Part shown: in pieces, positions 1 to 8,556 of the stretch | How the letters are laid out: each line of letters opens with the position of its first letter | Numbering within the stretch: the first letter of the stretch is position 1 | DNA from: Paracoccus seriniphilus | Lineage (GTDB): Bacteria; Pseudomonadota; Alphaproteobacteria; Rhodobacterales; Rhodobacteraceae | DNA: 64,000 bases | Direction: 5' to 3' | NCBI RefSeq assembly: GCF_028553745.1 | Contig: NZ_CP067129.1 | Location: 912,501-976,500, forward strand | Translations under genes and position numbers: made by a program | Notes under the pieces: model-generated | What the model saw: only the letters and a program-made list of their open reading frames with translations | Database searches by the model: none | What the model was told of the DNA's origin: nothing

Positions 1-459
1 CAGCTTGACGCCGATGGCGGCGATCTTGTCTTCGCGCGGGCTGCCATCGGGCAGGGGGGGCTTGTCGGGCCGCGTCACCCAGACACCGACGCGGCCCTGC
101 CTGACCTCGGCGGAGACGCCGAATTCAGCCAGGGCAGCGATGACCCATTGTTCCAGCCCGGATACGAATTTGCGCACATCCTTGCCGCGCCGGTTCAGGT
201 CCAGCATGACATAGACAATGCGCTGCCCGGGTCCGTGATAGGTATATTGTCCGCCACGTCCCGCCTGGTGCACCGGGAATCGCGCGTCCAGAAGGTCGGA
301 TTCGCGCGCGCTGGTCCCGGCCGTGTAGAGCGGCGGATGTTCGACAAGCCAGATCAACTCGTCGGCCGTACCGGCGTGAATTGCTGCGGCTCGCGCCTCC
401 ATGAAGGTGACCGCGTCCTCATAGCCTGTCAGGCCGTCACTGATGATCCATTCAACCAT
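1..459 (-). CDS. lipB: Lipoyl(octanoyl) transferase LipB, 3' end missing
   Basis: LipB moves the octanoyl group from octanoyl-ACP to lipoyl domains of 2-oxoacid dehydrogenases and the glycine cleavage system in the cytoplasm. The minus-strand frame starts at the ATG complementary to 457-459 ([10 protein letters not shown]) and stays open to the window edge, giving 153 residues of a protein usually about 210-220 long. Family features seen are the [11 protein letters not shown] segment, the [13 protein letters not shown] stretch and [15 protein letters not shown] further on. The catalytic Cys/Lys end lies outside the window. It is transcribed away from the tRNA genes. No other family fits this motif set. 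Confidence 0.93.
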   Translation of the reverse strand, partial: MVEWIISDGLTGYEDAVTFMEARAAAIHAGTADELIWLVEHPPLYTAGTSARESDLLDARFPVHQAGRGGQYTYHGPGQRIVYVMLDLNRRGKDVRKFVSGLEQWVIAALAEFGVSAEVRQGRVGVWVTRPDKPPLPDGSPREDKIAAIGVKL

Positions 460-587
460 GGCAGCGATCTGGCGCGAAGCGCTGCCGCCGTCAAGCGCAA
501 GCGGGCCGAAAGTGAATGGCGGCGCGGTGCAGAATCCCTCTTTTCATTTTCGGATGACTGGGCTAAGACCCGCCGCACTGCCCGGAT

Positions 588-674
588 GCGGTCGTGGCGG
601 AATTGGTAGACGCGCAGCGTTGAGGTCGCTGTTCCTTAACCGGAGTGGAAGTTCGAGTCTTCTCGACCGCACCA
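588..674 (+). tRNA. tRNA-Leu (anticodon GAG)
   Basis: A cloverleaf can be drawn with a seven-pair acceptor stem (GCGGTCG at 588-594 with CGACCGC at 664-670) and an encoded CCA end. The anticodon stem CAGCG/CGCTG frames the loop TTGAGGT, placing GAG at the anticodon. The variable arm is long, as in class II tRNAs, consistent with leucine. A weak -35/-10 pair (TTTTCA at 541-546, CTAAGA at 563-568) precedes it. No U-rich hairpin follows. Confidence 0.95.
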
Positions 675-857
675 ACAAAATCCAGCAAGGATGTGGAAAT
701 ATGTTGGGTTCGGGCAGTGGCGTTTCCGTGACAGATGCATGTTTCCCGGCAATCCGCGCTGCTGTCATGGCCGCAGGGCGTTCACCGTGTCGGCCGATAT
801 CCGCGGCCTTGGCAAAACTTGCGTCGGCTGACGAATCATCTGATCATGTTGGATTGA

Positions 858-933
858 TGGTGGAGCCGAGGGGAATCGAACCCCTGACCTCATCATTGCG
901 AACGATGCGCTCTACCAACTGAGCTACGGCCCC
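858..933 (-). tRNA. tRNA-Ala (anticodon CGC)
   Basis: The complement folds as a 76-nt tRNA with CCA encoded. The anticodon loop TTCGCAA sits on the stem CATCG/TGATG, giving anticodon CGC (reads GCG). The acceptor stem GGGGCCG/CGGCTCC contains a G3-U70 wobble pair, the classical alanine identity element. The T-arm has GGTTCGATTCC. A promoter lies just upstream on the same strand. Confidence 0.96.
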
Positions 934-942
934 ATGCCGCGG

Positions 943-972
943 ATCATTGGCGGGATGAGAAAATCTTGTCAA
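943..972 (-). promoter_or_regulatory. Predicted housekeeping promoter of tRNA-Ala
   Basis: On the minus strand a perfect -35 TTGACA (complement of 967-972) is followed after 18 bases by AATGAT (complement of 943-948), four of six matches to the -10 consensus. Transcription would start near 936, about three bases before the mature tRNA 5' end. Inferred from sequence only. Confidence 0.6.
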
Positions 973-993
973 GTCGGTGTGGCCTCACGAAGT

Positions 994-1010
994 GTTGCAA
1001 TTTTTGCAAC
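994..1010. promoter_or_regulatory. Perfect inverted repeat GTTGCAA-N3-TTGCAAC, possible operator
   Basis: GTTGCAATTTTTGCAAC is a perfect seven-base inverted repeat around TTT. It lies 22 bases upstream of the tRNA-Ala -35 box and 131 bases before the ATG of the efflux adaptor gene. The size suits a TetR- or MarR-type dimer, but no such regulator gene is adjacent. It could also be a small hairpin in the efflux leader RNA. Confidence 0.4.
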
Positions 1011-1140
1011 CCAGGCATTCATTTGGGGCCGAGGTGGTTGTCGTGAGGAGGGGGCTGCTATATCTGCCTCCGACGCGCTGGCGACCGGCGCAGCAAGCAT
1101 GACGAATATCTGAACCCTTTTCCCAGGCGGACCCGACGGC

Positions 1141-2340
1141 ATGAAAACGCTGATCCGAACCTTTGCGCTGGCCGGGATGGCCGCAGCTGTGACACTTGTT
1201 TTGCCGGCAATGGCCCAGTCGCAGGGCGCAGACGCCCCGCCGCCGGCCGTGACCGTGGTGACGCTGAAGGCACAGGATGTCACGCTGACCGCCAGCCTGC
1301 CGGGCCGGGTCGTGGCCTCGGCAGAAGCCGAGGTGCGTCCGCAGGTGGGCGGCTTGATCACCGAGCGTCTCTTCGAAGAGGGCAGTCAGGTCGCCGAGGG
1401 CGATCCTCTGTATCACATCGACCCGCGCAGCTACGAGGCGGCATTGGCTCAGGCCGAGGCCGCCCTTGCACAGGCGCGCGCACAGGCTGACGATGCCAAG
1501 CGCGAGGCGGATCGGGTCATGGAACTGCGTGAACGCCGGGTCGCAAGCCAGCAGACGCTGGACAGCGCGATTGCCGCGCGCGATGCTGCGGACGCCGCCG
1601 TCAAGGCTGCCGAGGCACAGGTGCTGGCCGCGCAGATCAACCTGGATCGCACCACGATCACCTCGCCCATCGATGGCGCGATCGGTCTTGCCCTGGTCAG
1701 CCAGGGTGCCCTGGTGACTGCCGGGCAGGCCACGCCTTTGGCGGTGATCCGACGCATTGACCCGGTGCGTGTGGATGTGACTCAATCCGCAGCCGAGATC
1801 ATCCGCTGGCAGCGCAAGGGTGCCGAAGCCGCGCTGGCACCGGGGGCTGACCGCACCGTGCAGCTGCGGTTGGCCGATGGCTCGGTCTATGAAAATACCG
1901 GATCGCTGACTGCCGCCGAGCCCCATGTCGATGAAACGACCGGAGTGGTGACGCTGCGGATGCAATTCGGCAATCCCGAAGGCCTGTTGCTGCCCGGCAT
2001 GTATGTGCTGGCCGATATTCCGCAGGCGGTGTTGAAAAACGCCATTCTCGCGCCGCAGGAAGGGGTGAGCCGCGATCGTCGCGGGCGTCCCGTGGCCATG
2101 GTCGTCAATGACCAGAATATCGTGGAAGAGCGCCTGCTGGAAATCGTGCAGGATCACGGCAACCGCTGGGTTGTCAGCGAAGGGCTGGAAGATGGCGACC
2201 GGATCATCGTCGCCGGATTGCAGAAGGTCGGCGCAGGCATGCCCGTGACCCCGGAAGAACGTCAGGCCGGGCCTGCCGATGCGCAAGCACCCGCAGATGC
2301 ACAGGCTGATGATACACAGGCCGAAGCCGCCGGGAACTGA
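1141..2340 (+). CDS. RND efflux periplasmic adaptor subunit (AcrA/MexA type)
   Basis: The membrane fusion protein of a tripartite drug or solvent efflux pump, linking the inner-membrane pump to an outer-membrane channel. The 399-residue product has a signal peptide (about 1-26, cut after AMA), a lipoyl half-motif near 50-100 (PGRVVASAEAEVRPQVGG), an alanine-rich coiled-coil hairpin about 105-165, the returning lipoyl half (INLDRTTITSPIDGAIG), then the beta-barrel and membrane-proximal domains. No lipobox cysteine is visible, unlike AcrA, so it may be anchored differently. The last 30 residues are Ala/Asp-rich and low in complexity. The pump gene follows after 41 bases. Substrate cannot be told from sequence. 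Confidence 0.93.
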   Translation: MKTLIRTFALAGMAAAVTLVLPAMAQSQGADAPPPAVTVVTLKAQDVTLTASLPGRVVASAEAEVRPQVGGLITERLFEEGSQVAEGDPLYHIDPRSYEAALAQAEAALAQARAQADDAKREADRVMELRERRVASQQTLDSAIAARDAADAAVKAAEAQVLAAQINLDRTTITSPIDGAIGLALVSQGALVTAGQATPLAVIRRIDPVRVDVTQSAAEIIRWQRKGAEAALAPGADRTVQLRLADGSVYENTGSLTAAEPHVDETTGVVTLRMQFGNPEGLLLPGMYVLADIPQAVLKNAILAPQEGVSRDRRGRPVAMVVNDQNIVEERLLEIVQDHGNRWVVSEGLEDGDRIIVAGLQKVGAGMPVTPEERQAGPADAQAPADAQADDTQAEAAGN

Positions 2341-2381
2341 TTTCCGGTTTCCCGTCCGACACTGATCAGAACGAGATTCTC

Positions 2382-5300
2382 ATGGCACGCTTCTTCATCG
2401 ATCGACCGGTCTTCGCTTGGGTGATCTCGATCATCATCATGGGAATCGGGGTCATTTCGATCCTGACCCTGCCGGTGGCGCAATATCCGCAGATCGCGCC
2501 GCCCTCGGTGTCGGTCAATGCGACCTATCCGGGCGCTTCGGCCGAGACGATCACCAATACGGTGACGCAGGTCATCGAACAGCAGATGACCGGGCTGGAC
2601 GGGCTGCGCTACATGTCCTCCAGCGCCACCTCATCGGGGACATCCTCGACGACGCTGACCTTCGAAACCGGCACGGATGTCGACATCGCGCAGGTCCAGG
2701 TTCAGAACAAGCTGTCTCAGGCGACCGCCCTGCTGCCCGAGGAGGTGCAAAGGCAGGGCGTGACGGTCGAGAAGTCATCCGCTGGCTTCCTGATGGTGAT
2801 CGGCCTGATCGGCGACGAGAATTACGACCAGACCGACCTGTCGGACTATATGGTAACCAACCTTGTCGATGATCTCAGCCGCGTCGAAGGCGTTGGCAGC
2901 GTTCAGGTCTTTGGCTCGAAATACGCCATGCGTATCTGGCTGGATCCGTCCAAGCTGGCTTCATATGAAATCGCGCCCTCGGATGTGGTTGCTGCCGTGT
3001 CCTCGCAGAACACCCAGATTTCAGCAGGCGCATTCGGCAGCCGTCCGACGGTCGAAGGCCAGCAGCTGAACGCCACGGTGACCGCACAGTCGCTGTTGTC
3101 CTCGCCGGAAGATTTCCGCCAGATCGTGCTGCGTGCGCAAGAGGATGGCGGCCTGGTCCTGCTGCAGGATGTCGCGCGCGTCGAGGTCGGGTCGGAAAGC
3201 TATGCCGCCGAGGCCACCTACAATGGCCGGCCTGCGGCGGGCATGGCGATCAGCCTTGCCCCGGGGGCGAATGCGCTGGATACCTCCGAGCGCATCAAGG
3301 AGCGCATGTCGGAATTCTCGGAATTCTTCCCCGAGGGGGTCGAATACGTCATTCCCTTCGACACGACCCCCTTTGTCGAAATCTCGATCGAAGAGGTGGT
3401 CCACACGCTGATCGAAGCCATCGTGCTGGTCTTCATCGTGATGTATATCTTCCTGCAAAGCTGGCGCGCGACGCTGATTCCGACGCTGGCCGTGCCCATC
3501 GTTCTGCTGGGCACCTTCGGCATCATGGCGGCCTTTGGCTTCAGCATCAACACGCTGACCATGCTGGCCATGGTTCTGGCCATCGGTCTGCTGGTGGATG
3601 ACGCGATCGTCGTGGTCGAAAACGTCGAGCGCCTGATGGAAGAAGAGGGGCTGGAACCGCGCGAGGCCACCCGCAAATCCATGGGGCAGATTACCGGCGC
3701 CCTTGTCGGGATCGCGCTGGTTCTGTCGGCCGTGTTCGTGCCGATGGCGTTCTTCGGCGGATCGACCGGGGTGATCTATCAGCAGTTCGCGATTACCATC
3801 GTGTCGGCCATGGGGCTGTCTGTGGTCGTCGCGATGACCCTGACACCGGCGCTTTGCGCATCGCTGCTGCGCCCGGCCCATGGCGAGAAACGCGGCTTTT
3901 TCGGCCTGTTCAACCGGGGGTTCGACCGCACGACCCGCGGCTATACCGGCACGGTGAACTGGATGGTGCGCCGTCCACTGCGCATGTTGCTGGTCTATGG
4001 CGCTCTTGGCGCGATGATGGTGATGCTTTTCCTGCGCACGCCCGAGGGGTTCCTGCCCGATGAGGATCAGGGCATCATGTTCGTTCTGGTCAACGCACCG
4101 ACAGGGGCAACCAGCGAGCGCACGAATGCCGTCCTGGATCAGGTGCGCAGCTATATGCTGGAGCAGGAAGACGAAATCGTGGATTCGGTCTTTGCCGTGT
4201 CGGGATTCAGCTTTGTCGGACAGGGGCAGAATGTCGGCATGGCCTTCGTGCGCCTGAAGGACTGGGATGAGCGGCTTGAACCGGCGCAGGGCGTGCAGGC
4301 GCTGGCGGGACGTGCCTTTGGGGCCTTCAGCCAGATTCGTGACGCGCTGGTCTTCCCGATCGTGCCGCCTTCGGTGATCGAATTAGGCAATGTGTCGGGA
4401 TTTGACTTCTATCTGCAGGCGCGTGCCGGCCAGAGCCATGAACAACTGCTTGAGGCGCGCAACCAGCTGCTGGGGATGGCCGCGCAAAGCCCGCTGATCG
4501 CGCAGGTCCGGCCTTCGGGGCTGGAGGATGCGGCGCAGTTCCGACTGGACATCGACTGGCGCAAGGCGGGTGCCATGGGCGTGACGGCCACCGATGTGGC
4601 CAATCTCTTGCAGATCGCCTGGACCGGATCCTATGTGAACGACTTCATCGACCGTGGCCGCATCAAGCGCGTCTACGTGCAGGGCGAGGCCGACGCGCGT
4701 TCCGGTCCCAGCGATCTGGACAGATGGCGCGTGCGCAATGCCAGTGGCGGGCTGGTGCCCTTTTCGAATTTCGCCGAGGGCAACTGGACCTATGGCCCGC
4801 AGGGGCTGAACCGCTACAACGGCCTGCCTTCGATGCAAATCCAGGGCAGCCCCGCGCCGGGTGTCAGCTCGGGTGAAGCCATGGCTGAAATCGAACGTCT
4901 GGTCAGCCAGTTGCCCGGCGGCTTCTATCCGGCATGGACCGGCCTGTCGCTGGAAGAACGCGAATCCGGTGATCAGACCACCTTGCTTTACAGCCTGTCA
5001 TTGATGGCGGTGTTCCTCTGCCTGGCCGCGCTCTATGAAAGCTGGTCGATCCCCTTCGCGGTCATCCTTGTCATGCCCATCGGGGTGCTGGGCGCGCTCG
5101 GCGGAGCCTGGGTGGGGCAGTTCGACAATGGCGTCTTCTTCCAGGTCGGCTTGCTGACGGTGATCGGCCTGACCGGCAAGAACGCGATTCTGATCGTCGA
5201 ATTCGCCCGCGAGCAATCCGTGGCCGGGGTTCCGCTGTACAAGGCGGTGGTCGAGGCCGCGCGTCAGCGTTTCCGTCCGATCATGATGACCTCGATCGCC

Positions 5301-5507
5301 TTTACCCTGGGGGTTCTTCCCCTGGCGCTGTCCAGCGGGGCGGGGGCCAACGGCCGCAATACCATCGGCACCACGGTGATCGGCGGGACATTGGCCGCCT
5401 CCGCGCTGGGGATCCTGTTCGCTCCGCTGTTCTATGTGCTGATGCGCCGGCTGCTGGGGCGCAAGGACGAGCTGGAAGGCAATTCGACCACCCCGGCTGC
5501 CGAGTGA
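2382..5507 (+). CDS. RND efflux pump, inner-membrane permease (AcrB/MexB, HAE1 family)
   Basis: Proton-driven inner-membrane transporter of an AcrB-like tripartite pump. At 1,041 residues it has normal HAE1 length. It starts MARFFIDRPVFAWVISI, the standard first transmembrane helix. LAIGLLVDDAIVVVENVERL near residue 405 carries the paired aspartates of the proton relay in TM4, and GLTGKNAILIVEFA near 925 carries the TM10 lysine. Two periplasmic porter/docking blocks lie between TM1-2 and TM7-8. It forms an operon with the adaptor, but no outer-membrane factor or TetR repressor gene adjoins; the outer channel must be encoded elsewhere. Likely substrates are amphipathic drugs, a family inference. 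Confidence 0.95.
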   Translation: MARFFIDRPVFAWVISIIIMGIGVISILTLPVAQYPQIAPPSVSVNATYPGASAETITNTVTQVIEQQMTGLDGLRYMSSSATSSGTSSTTLTFETGTDVDIAQVQVQNKLSQATALLPEEVQRQGVTVEKSSAGFLMVIGLIGDENYDQTDLSDYMVTNLVDDLSRVEGVGSVQVFGSKYAMRIWLDPSKLASYEIAPSDVVAAVSSQNTQISAGAFGSRPTVEGQQLNATVTAQSLLSSPEDFRQIVLRAQEDGGLVLLQDVARVEVGSESYAAEATYNGRPAAGMAISLAPGANALDTSERIKERMSEFSEFFPEGVEYVIPFDTTPFVEISIEEVVHTLIEAIVLVFIVMYIFLQSWRATLIPTLAVPIVLLGTFGIMAAFGFSINTLTMLAMVLAIGLLVDDAIVVVENVERLMEEEGLEPREATRKSMGQITGALVGIALVLSAVFVPMAFFGGSTGVIYQQFAITIVSAMGLSVVVAMTLTPALCASLLRPAHGEKRGFFGLFNRGFDRTTRGYTGTVNWMVRRPLRMLLVYGALGAMMVMLFLRTPEGFLPDEDQGIMFVLVNAPTGATSERTNAVLDQVRSYMLEQEDEIVDSVFAVSGFSFVGQGQNVGMAFVRLKDWDERLEPAQGVQALAGRAFGAFSQIRDALVFPIVPPSVIELGNVSGFDFYLQARAGQSHEQLLEARNQLLGMAAQSPLIAQVRPSGLEDAAQFRLDIDWRKAGAMGVTATDVANLLQIAWTGSYVNDFIDRGRIKRVYVQGEADARSGPSDLDRWRVRNASGGLVPFSNFAEGNWTYGPQGLNRYNGLPSMQIQGSPAPGVSSGEAMAEIERLVSQLPGGFYPAWTGLSLEERESGDQTTLLYSLSLMAVFLCLAALYESWSIPFAVILVMPIGVLGALGGAWVGQFDNGVFFQVGLLTVIGLTGKNAILIVEFAREQSVAGVPLYKAVVEAARQRFRPIMMTSIAFTLGVLPLALSSGAGANGRNTIGTTVIGGTLAASALGILFAPLFYVLMRRLLGRKDELEGNSTTPAAE

Positions 5508-5576
5508 CGCGGCCTTGACCTTGCGGCCCTGTCGGGTCTTGCTGGCGATGATATTGCCGCAAGACCGGAGAGGGCC

Positions 5577-6464
5577 GTGATCGACAAACTTGAGATGTTC
5601 CTTGCTGTCACCAAAGAGGGGCATTTCGGCCGCGCGGCGGCTTCGCTGGGGATCACGCAACCCACCCTGTCCGCCGGGATCAAACAGCTTGAAGAACAGC
5701 TGGGCGTGCTGTTGATCTTTCGCGGCTCGCGCTATGGCGGCCTGACCCCCGAGGGGCAATCCGCGCTGCTCTGGGCGCGGCGCATCGTCGGAGATGCCCG
5801 CCAGCTGCGCGAGGAAATGCGCGCCACGCGCCATGGACTTTCGGGACAGTTGCGCATTGCGGTGATACCCACGGCGCTGACCTGGGCGGCCAAGATATCG
5901 GCCCGTTTCGGGCGCCTGCACCCCAATGTCGGCTTCACGATCCTGTCGCGAACATCGGTCGAGATCCTGCAGATGATCGACGATCTCGATATCGATGCGG
6001 GGATTTCCTATCTGGACAACGAGCCGCTGGGGAAGGTCAGCAGCGTGCCGCTGTATGACGAGCGCTACATGCTGGTCTGCGGGCAGGACAGCCCTTTTGC
6101 CGCAAGGGACAATGTGACCTGGCCGGAACTGGACGGGCATCGTCTGTGCCTGCTGACCTCGGACATGCAGAACCGGCGCATCATAAATCGCAATCTGGTC
6201 GCTGCGGGCGTGACTCCACAGGCGACGGTGGAATCCAGTTCGACCGTGGTGCTGGTGGCGCATGTGCTGGAGGGCGGCTGGCTGACGATCCTGCCCGAGG
6301 ACATCGCGACATTTCTCAGCCAGGGCAAGCCGCTGCGTGCGGTGCCGCTGGCCCAGCCGGAAACCACCCATGCGGTCGGGCTGGTCGCGCCATGGCGCGA
6401 GCCGCATACACCGGTTCTGAATGCCCTGTTGATCGAAGCCAAACGGATGGTTTCTGATAGATAG
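5577..6464 (+). CDS. LysR-type regulator, probable activator of the fds operon (FdsR-like)
   Basis: A 295-residue LysR-family regulator. The winged helix-turn-helix covers about residues 5-60 (FGRAAASLGITQPTLSAGIK), and the substrate-binding domain follows from about 90. The start is GTG at 5577 after GGAGAGG at 5568-5574. The gene lies immediately upstream of, and in line with, the formate dehydrogenase genes. In Cupriavidus necator the LysR protein FdsR controls fds, so the same role is inferred here. A GATAGA/TCTATC repeat overlaps its stop codon, allowing the protein to bind the DNA between itself and fdsG. Its effector, perhaps formate, is not shown by the sequence. Confidence 0.82.
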   Translation: MIDKLEMFLAVTKEGHFGRAAASLGITQPTLSAGIKQLEEQLGVLLIFRGSRYGGLTPEGQSALLWARRIVGDARQLREEMRATRHGLSGQLRIAVIPTALTWAAKISARFGRLHPNVGFTILSRTSVEILQMIDDLDIDAGISYLDNEPLGKVSSVPLYDERYMLVCGQDSPFAARDNVTWPELDGHRLCLLTSDMQNRRIINRNLVAAGVTPQATVESSSTVVLVAHVLEGGWLTILPEDIATFLSQGKPLRAVPLAQPETTHAVGLVAPWREPHTPVLNALLIEAKRMVSDR

Positions 6465-6526
6465 CTTCTATCGATTGACGAAATATTGATATTGATTTCG
6501 CATCGACAAAGCCTGCAGAATGGTTG
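6456..6526 (+). promoter_or_regulatory. Predicted fds control region with two inverted repeats
   Basis: Between the LysR gene and fdsG lie GATAGA-N5-TCTATC (6456-6472, overlapping the LysR stop codon) and CGAAAT-N10-ATTTCG (6479-6500). The second repeat includes the LysR-type T-N11-A geometry in several registers. A possible promoter is TTGATT (6492-6497), an 18-base spacer and CAGAAT (6516-6521), about 30 bases before fdsG. The AT-rich make-up contrasts with the genes on either side. Confidence 0.5.
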
Positions 6527-6550
6527 GGCAAACAAGTTGAAAGGCCAGCA

Positions 6551-7042
6551 ATGTGTCCGCCAGCCCCGCATTCCGATGCGACACTCCCTTGTGATGAGGA
6601 TATCCGCGCCCTTGTGACGCCGCTTGCGTCGTTGGAAGGACCGCTGCTTCCCATGCTGCATCGCCTGCAGGAAGAATACGGGTTCATCCCGGCCAATGCC
6701 GTCACGGTGCTGGCCGATATCCTGAATCTGGGGCGTGCCGAAGTGCATGGAGTCGTCAGCTTCTACCATGATTTCCGCGAGAATCCGGCCGGACGCCACG
6801 TGCTGAAGATCTGTCGGGCCGAGGCCTGTCAGTCGATGGGGTCCGAGGATCTGGCGCGCGACACGCTGGCCCGGCTGGGCATTGACTGGCACGACACCAC
6901 GGCCAATGGCTCGGTCACGGTCGAGCCGGTCTATTGTCTTGGCATGTGCGCCTGCGCGCCTGCCGCCATGCTGGATGATCGCGTGGTGGCGCGGCTGGAT
7001 CGGGCACGCATGGACAAATTGCTGGATGAGGCAGGCGCATGA
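6551..7042 (+). CDS. fdsG: NAD-dependent formate dehydrogenase gamma subunit FdsG (NuoE-like)
   Basis: Small [2Fe-2S] subunit of the cytoplasmic, oxygen-tolerant molybdenum formate dehydrogenase, which oxidises formate to CO2 and reduces NAD+. From the ATG at 6551 the product has 163 residues. The NuoE-type thioredoxin-like fold carries the four cluster cysteines C88, C93, C129 and C133 (CRAEAC and CLGMC). A TTG at 6524 in the same frame would add nine residues, but GAAAGG just before 6551 favours the ATG. The stop codon overlaps the fdsB start by four bases, implying translational coupling. Confidence 0.94.
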   Translation: MCPPAPHSDATLPCDEDIRALVTPLASLEGPLLPMLHRLQEEYGFIPANAVTVLADILNLGRAEVHGVVSFYHDFRENPAGRHVLKICRAEACQSMGSEDLARDTLARLGIDWHDTTANGSVTVEPVYCLGMCACAPAAMLDDRVVARLDRARMDKLLDEAGA

Positions 7043-8556
7043 AGATTTATGTACCCATGGACAGCGCCGCCAAGGCGCTGGGTGCCGATGAGGTGGCCGA
7101 GGCCATCGCGCATGAGGCCGTGGCCCGCGGAATGGATGTCGAGATCATCCGCAATGGCTCGCGCGGGATGATCTGGCTGGAGCCGCTGGTCGAGCTGGAT
7201 GCGGGCGAGGGCCGGATCGGCTTTGGCCCGGTTTCGGTCGAGGATGTTCCCGCGCTGCTGGACGGCACGCTGGAAAGCCACGGCCTTGTCGAGGAAATTC
7301 CCTTCTTCGCAAGACAGAACCGTCTGACCTTCGCGCGTTGCGGTGTCATTGCTCCACTGGACCTCGATGCCTATCAGGCCCATGGCGGTCTGGCCGGATT
7401 GCGCCGCGCCATCGGCATGAGCGGCAGCGAGATCGTCGATGAGGTCACCGAAAGCGGCTTGCGCGGGCGCGGCGGAGCAGGCTTTCCGACCGGCATCAAA
7501 TGGAAGACGGTCATGCTGGCCGAGGCATCGCAGAAATATATCGTCTGCAATGCCGATGAGGGCGACAGCGGCACCTTTGCCGACCGCATGATCATGGAAG
7601 GCGATCCCTTCACCCTGATCGAGGGCATGGCCATTGCGGGCCTCGCCGTGGGGGCGACCAAGGGCTATGTCTACATGCGTTCGGAATATCCCGACGCAAT
7701 CAAGGTGATGAATGCCGCCGTGGACATCGCGCGCCAGCAGGGGATGCTGGGGCCGAGGGTGCTGGGGTCGGATCGCGCCTTCGACATGGAAATCCGCGTG
7801 GGTGCCGGGGCCTATGTCTGCGGCGAGGAAACCAGCCTGCTCAATTCGCTTGAAGGCAAGCGCGGCGTGGTGCGTGCCAAGCCGCCACTGCCCGCCCTGG
7901 AAGGTTTTATGGGCCGTCCGACCGTGGTCAACAATGTCATCAGTCTGGCGACGGTGCCGGTGGTTCTGGAAAAGGGCGCCGCGCATTACGCGGATTTCGG
8001 TCACAACAGGTCGCGTGGCACGGTGACCCTGCAGATCGCCGGCAATGTCCGGCGCGGCGGGTTGTTCGAGGCCGGCTTCGGCATGACACTGGGCGAGATC
8101 GTCAATGACATCGCCGGCGGCACGGCCAGCGGACGTCCCGTCAAGGCCGTTCAGGTCGGGGGTCCTCTGGGGGCCTATATGCCGGTCGGGAAGTTCCACA
8201 CGCCGATGGGCTATGAGGAGTTCGACGCCGAGGGCGGGCTGATCGGCCATGCCGGGCTGGTTGTCTTTGACGACAGTGCCGACATGTTGAAGATGGCCCG
8301 TTTCGCGATGGAGTTCTGCGCCATCGAAAGCTGCGGAAAATGCACCCCCTGTCGGATCGGGGCCGTGCGCGGGGTCGAGACCATCGACCGTATCGCCGCA
8401 GGCGACGGTGCAGCGACCGAGCTCTTGACCGATCTTTGTGATACAATGCGGGACGGTTCGCTTTGCGCATTGGGGGGGTTCACGCCTTTCCCCGTGATGT
8501 CTGCATTGTCGAATTTCCCCGATGACTTCGCCTGCCGGAAGGAGGCCGCCGAATGA
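7039..8556 (+). CDS. fdsB: NAD-dependent formate dehydrogenase beta subunit FdsB (NuoF-like, FMN and NAD site)
   Basis: The diaphorase subunit that passes electrons from the iron-sulfur chain through FMN to NAD+. The 505-residue product has an N-terminal thioredoxin-like domain of about 110 residues, the FMN-binding glycine-rich loop GRGGAGFPTG at 143-152, NADEGDSGTF at 171-180, and the [4Fe-4S] cysteines C432, C435, C438 and C476 (SCGKCTPC, then SLC). This is the NuoF arrangement, as in FdsB of Rhodobacter capsulatus and C. necator. It overlaps fdsG and fdsA by four bases each. Confidence 0.95.
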   Translation: MKIYVPMDSAAKALGADEVAEAIAHEAVARGMDVEIIRNGSRGMIWLEPLVELDAGEGRIGFGPVSVEDVPALLDGTLESHGLVEEIPFFARQNRLTFARCGVIAPLDLDAYQAHGGLAGLRRAIGMSGSEIVDEVTESGLRGRGGAGFPTGIKWKTVMLAEASQKYIVCNADEGDSGTFADRMIMEGDPFTLIEGMAIAGLAVGATKGYVYMRSEYPDAIKVMNAAVDIARQQGMLGPRVLGSDRAFDMEIRVGAGAYVCGEETSLLNSLEGKRGVVRAKPPLPALEGFMGRPTVVNNVISLATVPVVLEKGAAHYADFGHNRSRGTVTLQIAGNVRRGGLFEAGFGMTLGEIVNDIAGGTASGRPVKAVQVGGPLGAYMPVGKFHTPMGYEEFDAEGGLIGHAGLVVFDDSADMLKMARFAMEFCAIESCGKCTPCRIGAVRGVETIDRIAAGDGAATELLTDLCDTMRDGSLCALGGFTPFPVMSALSNFPDDFACRKEAAE

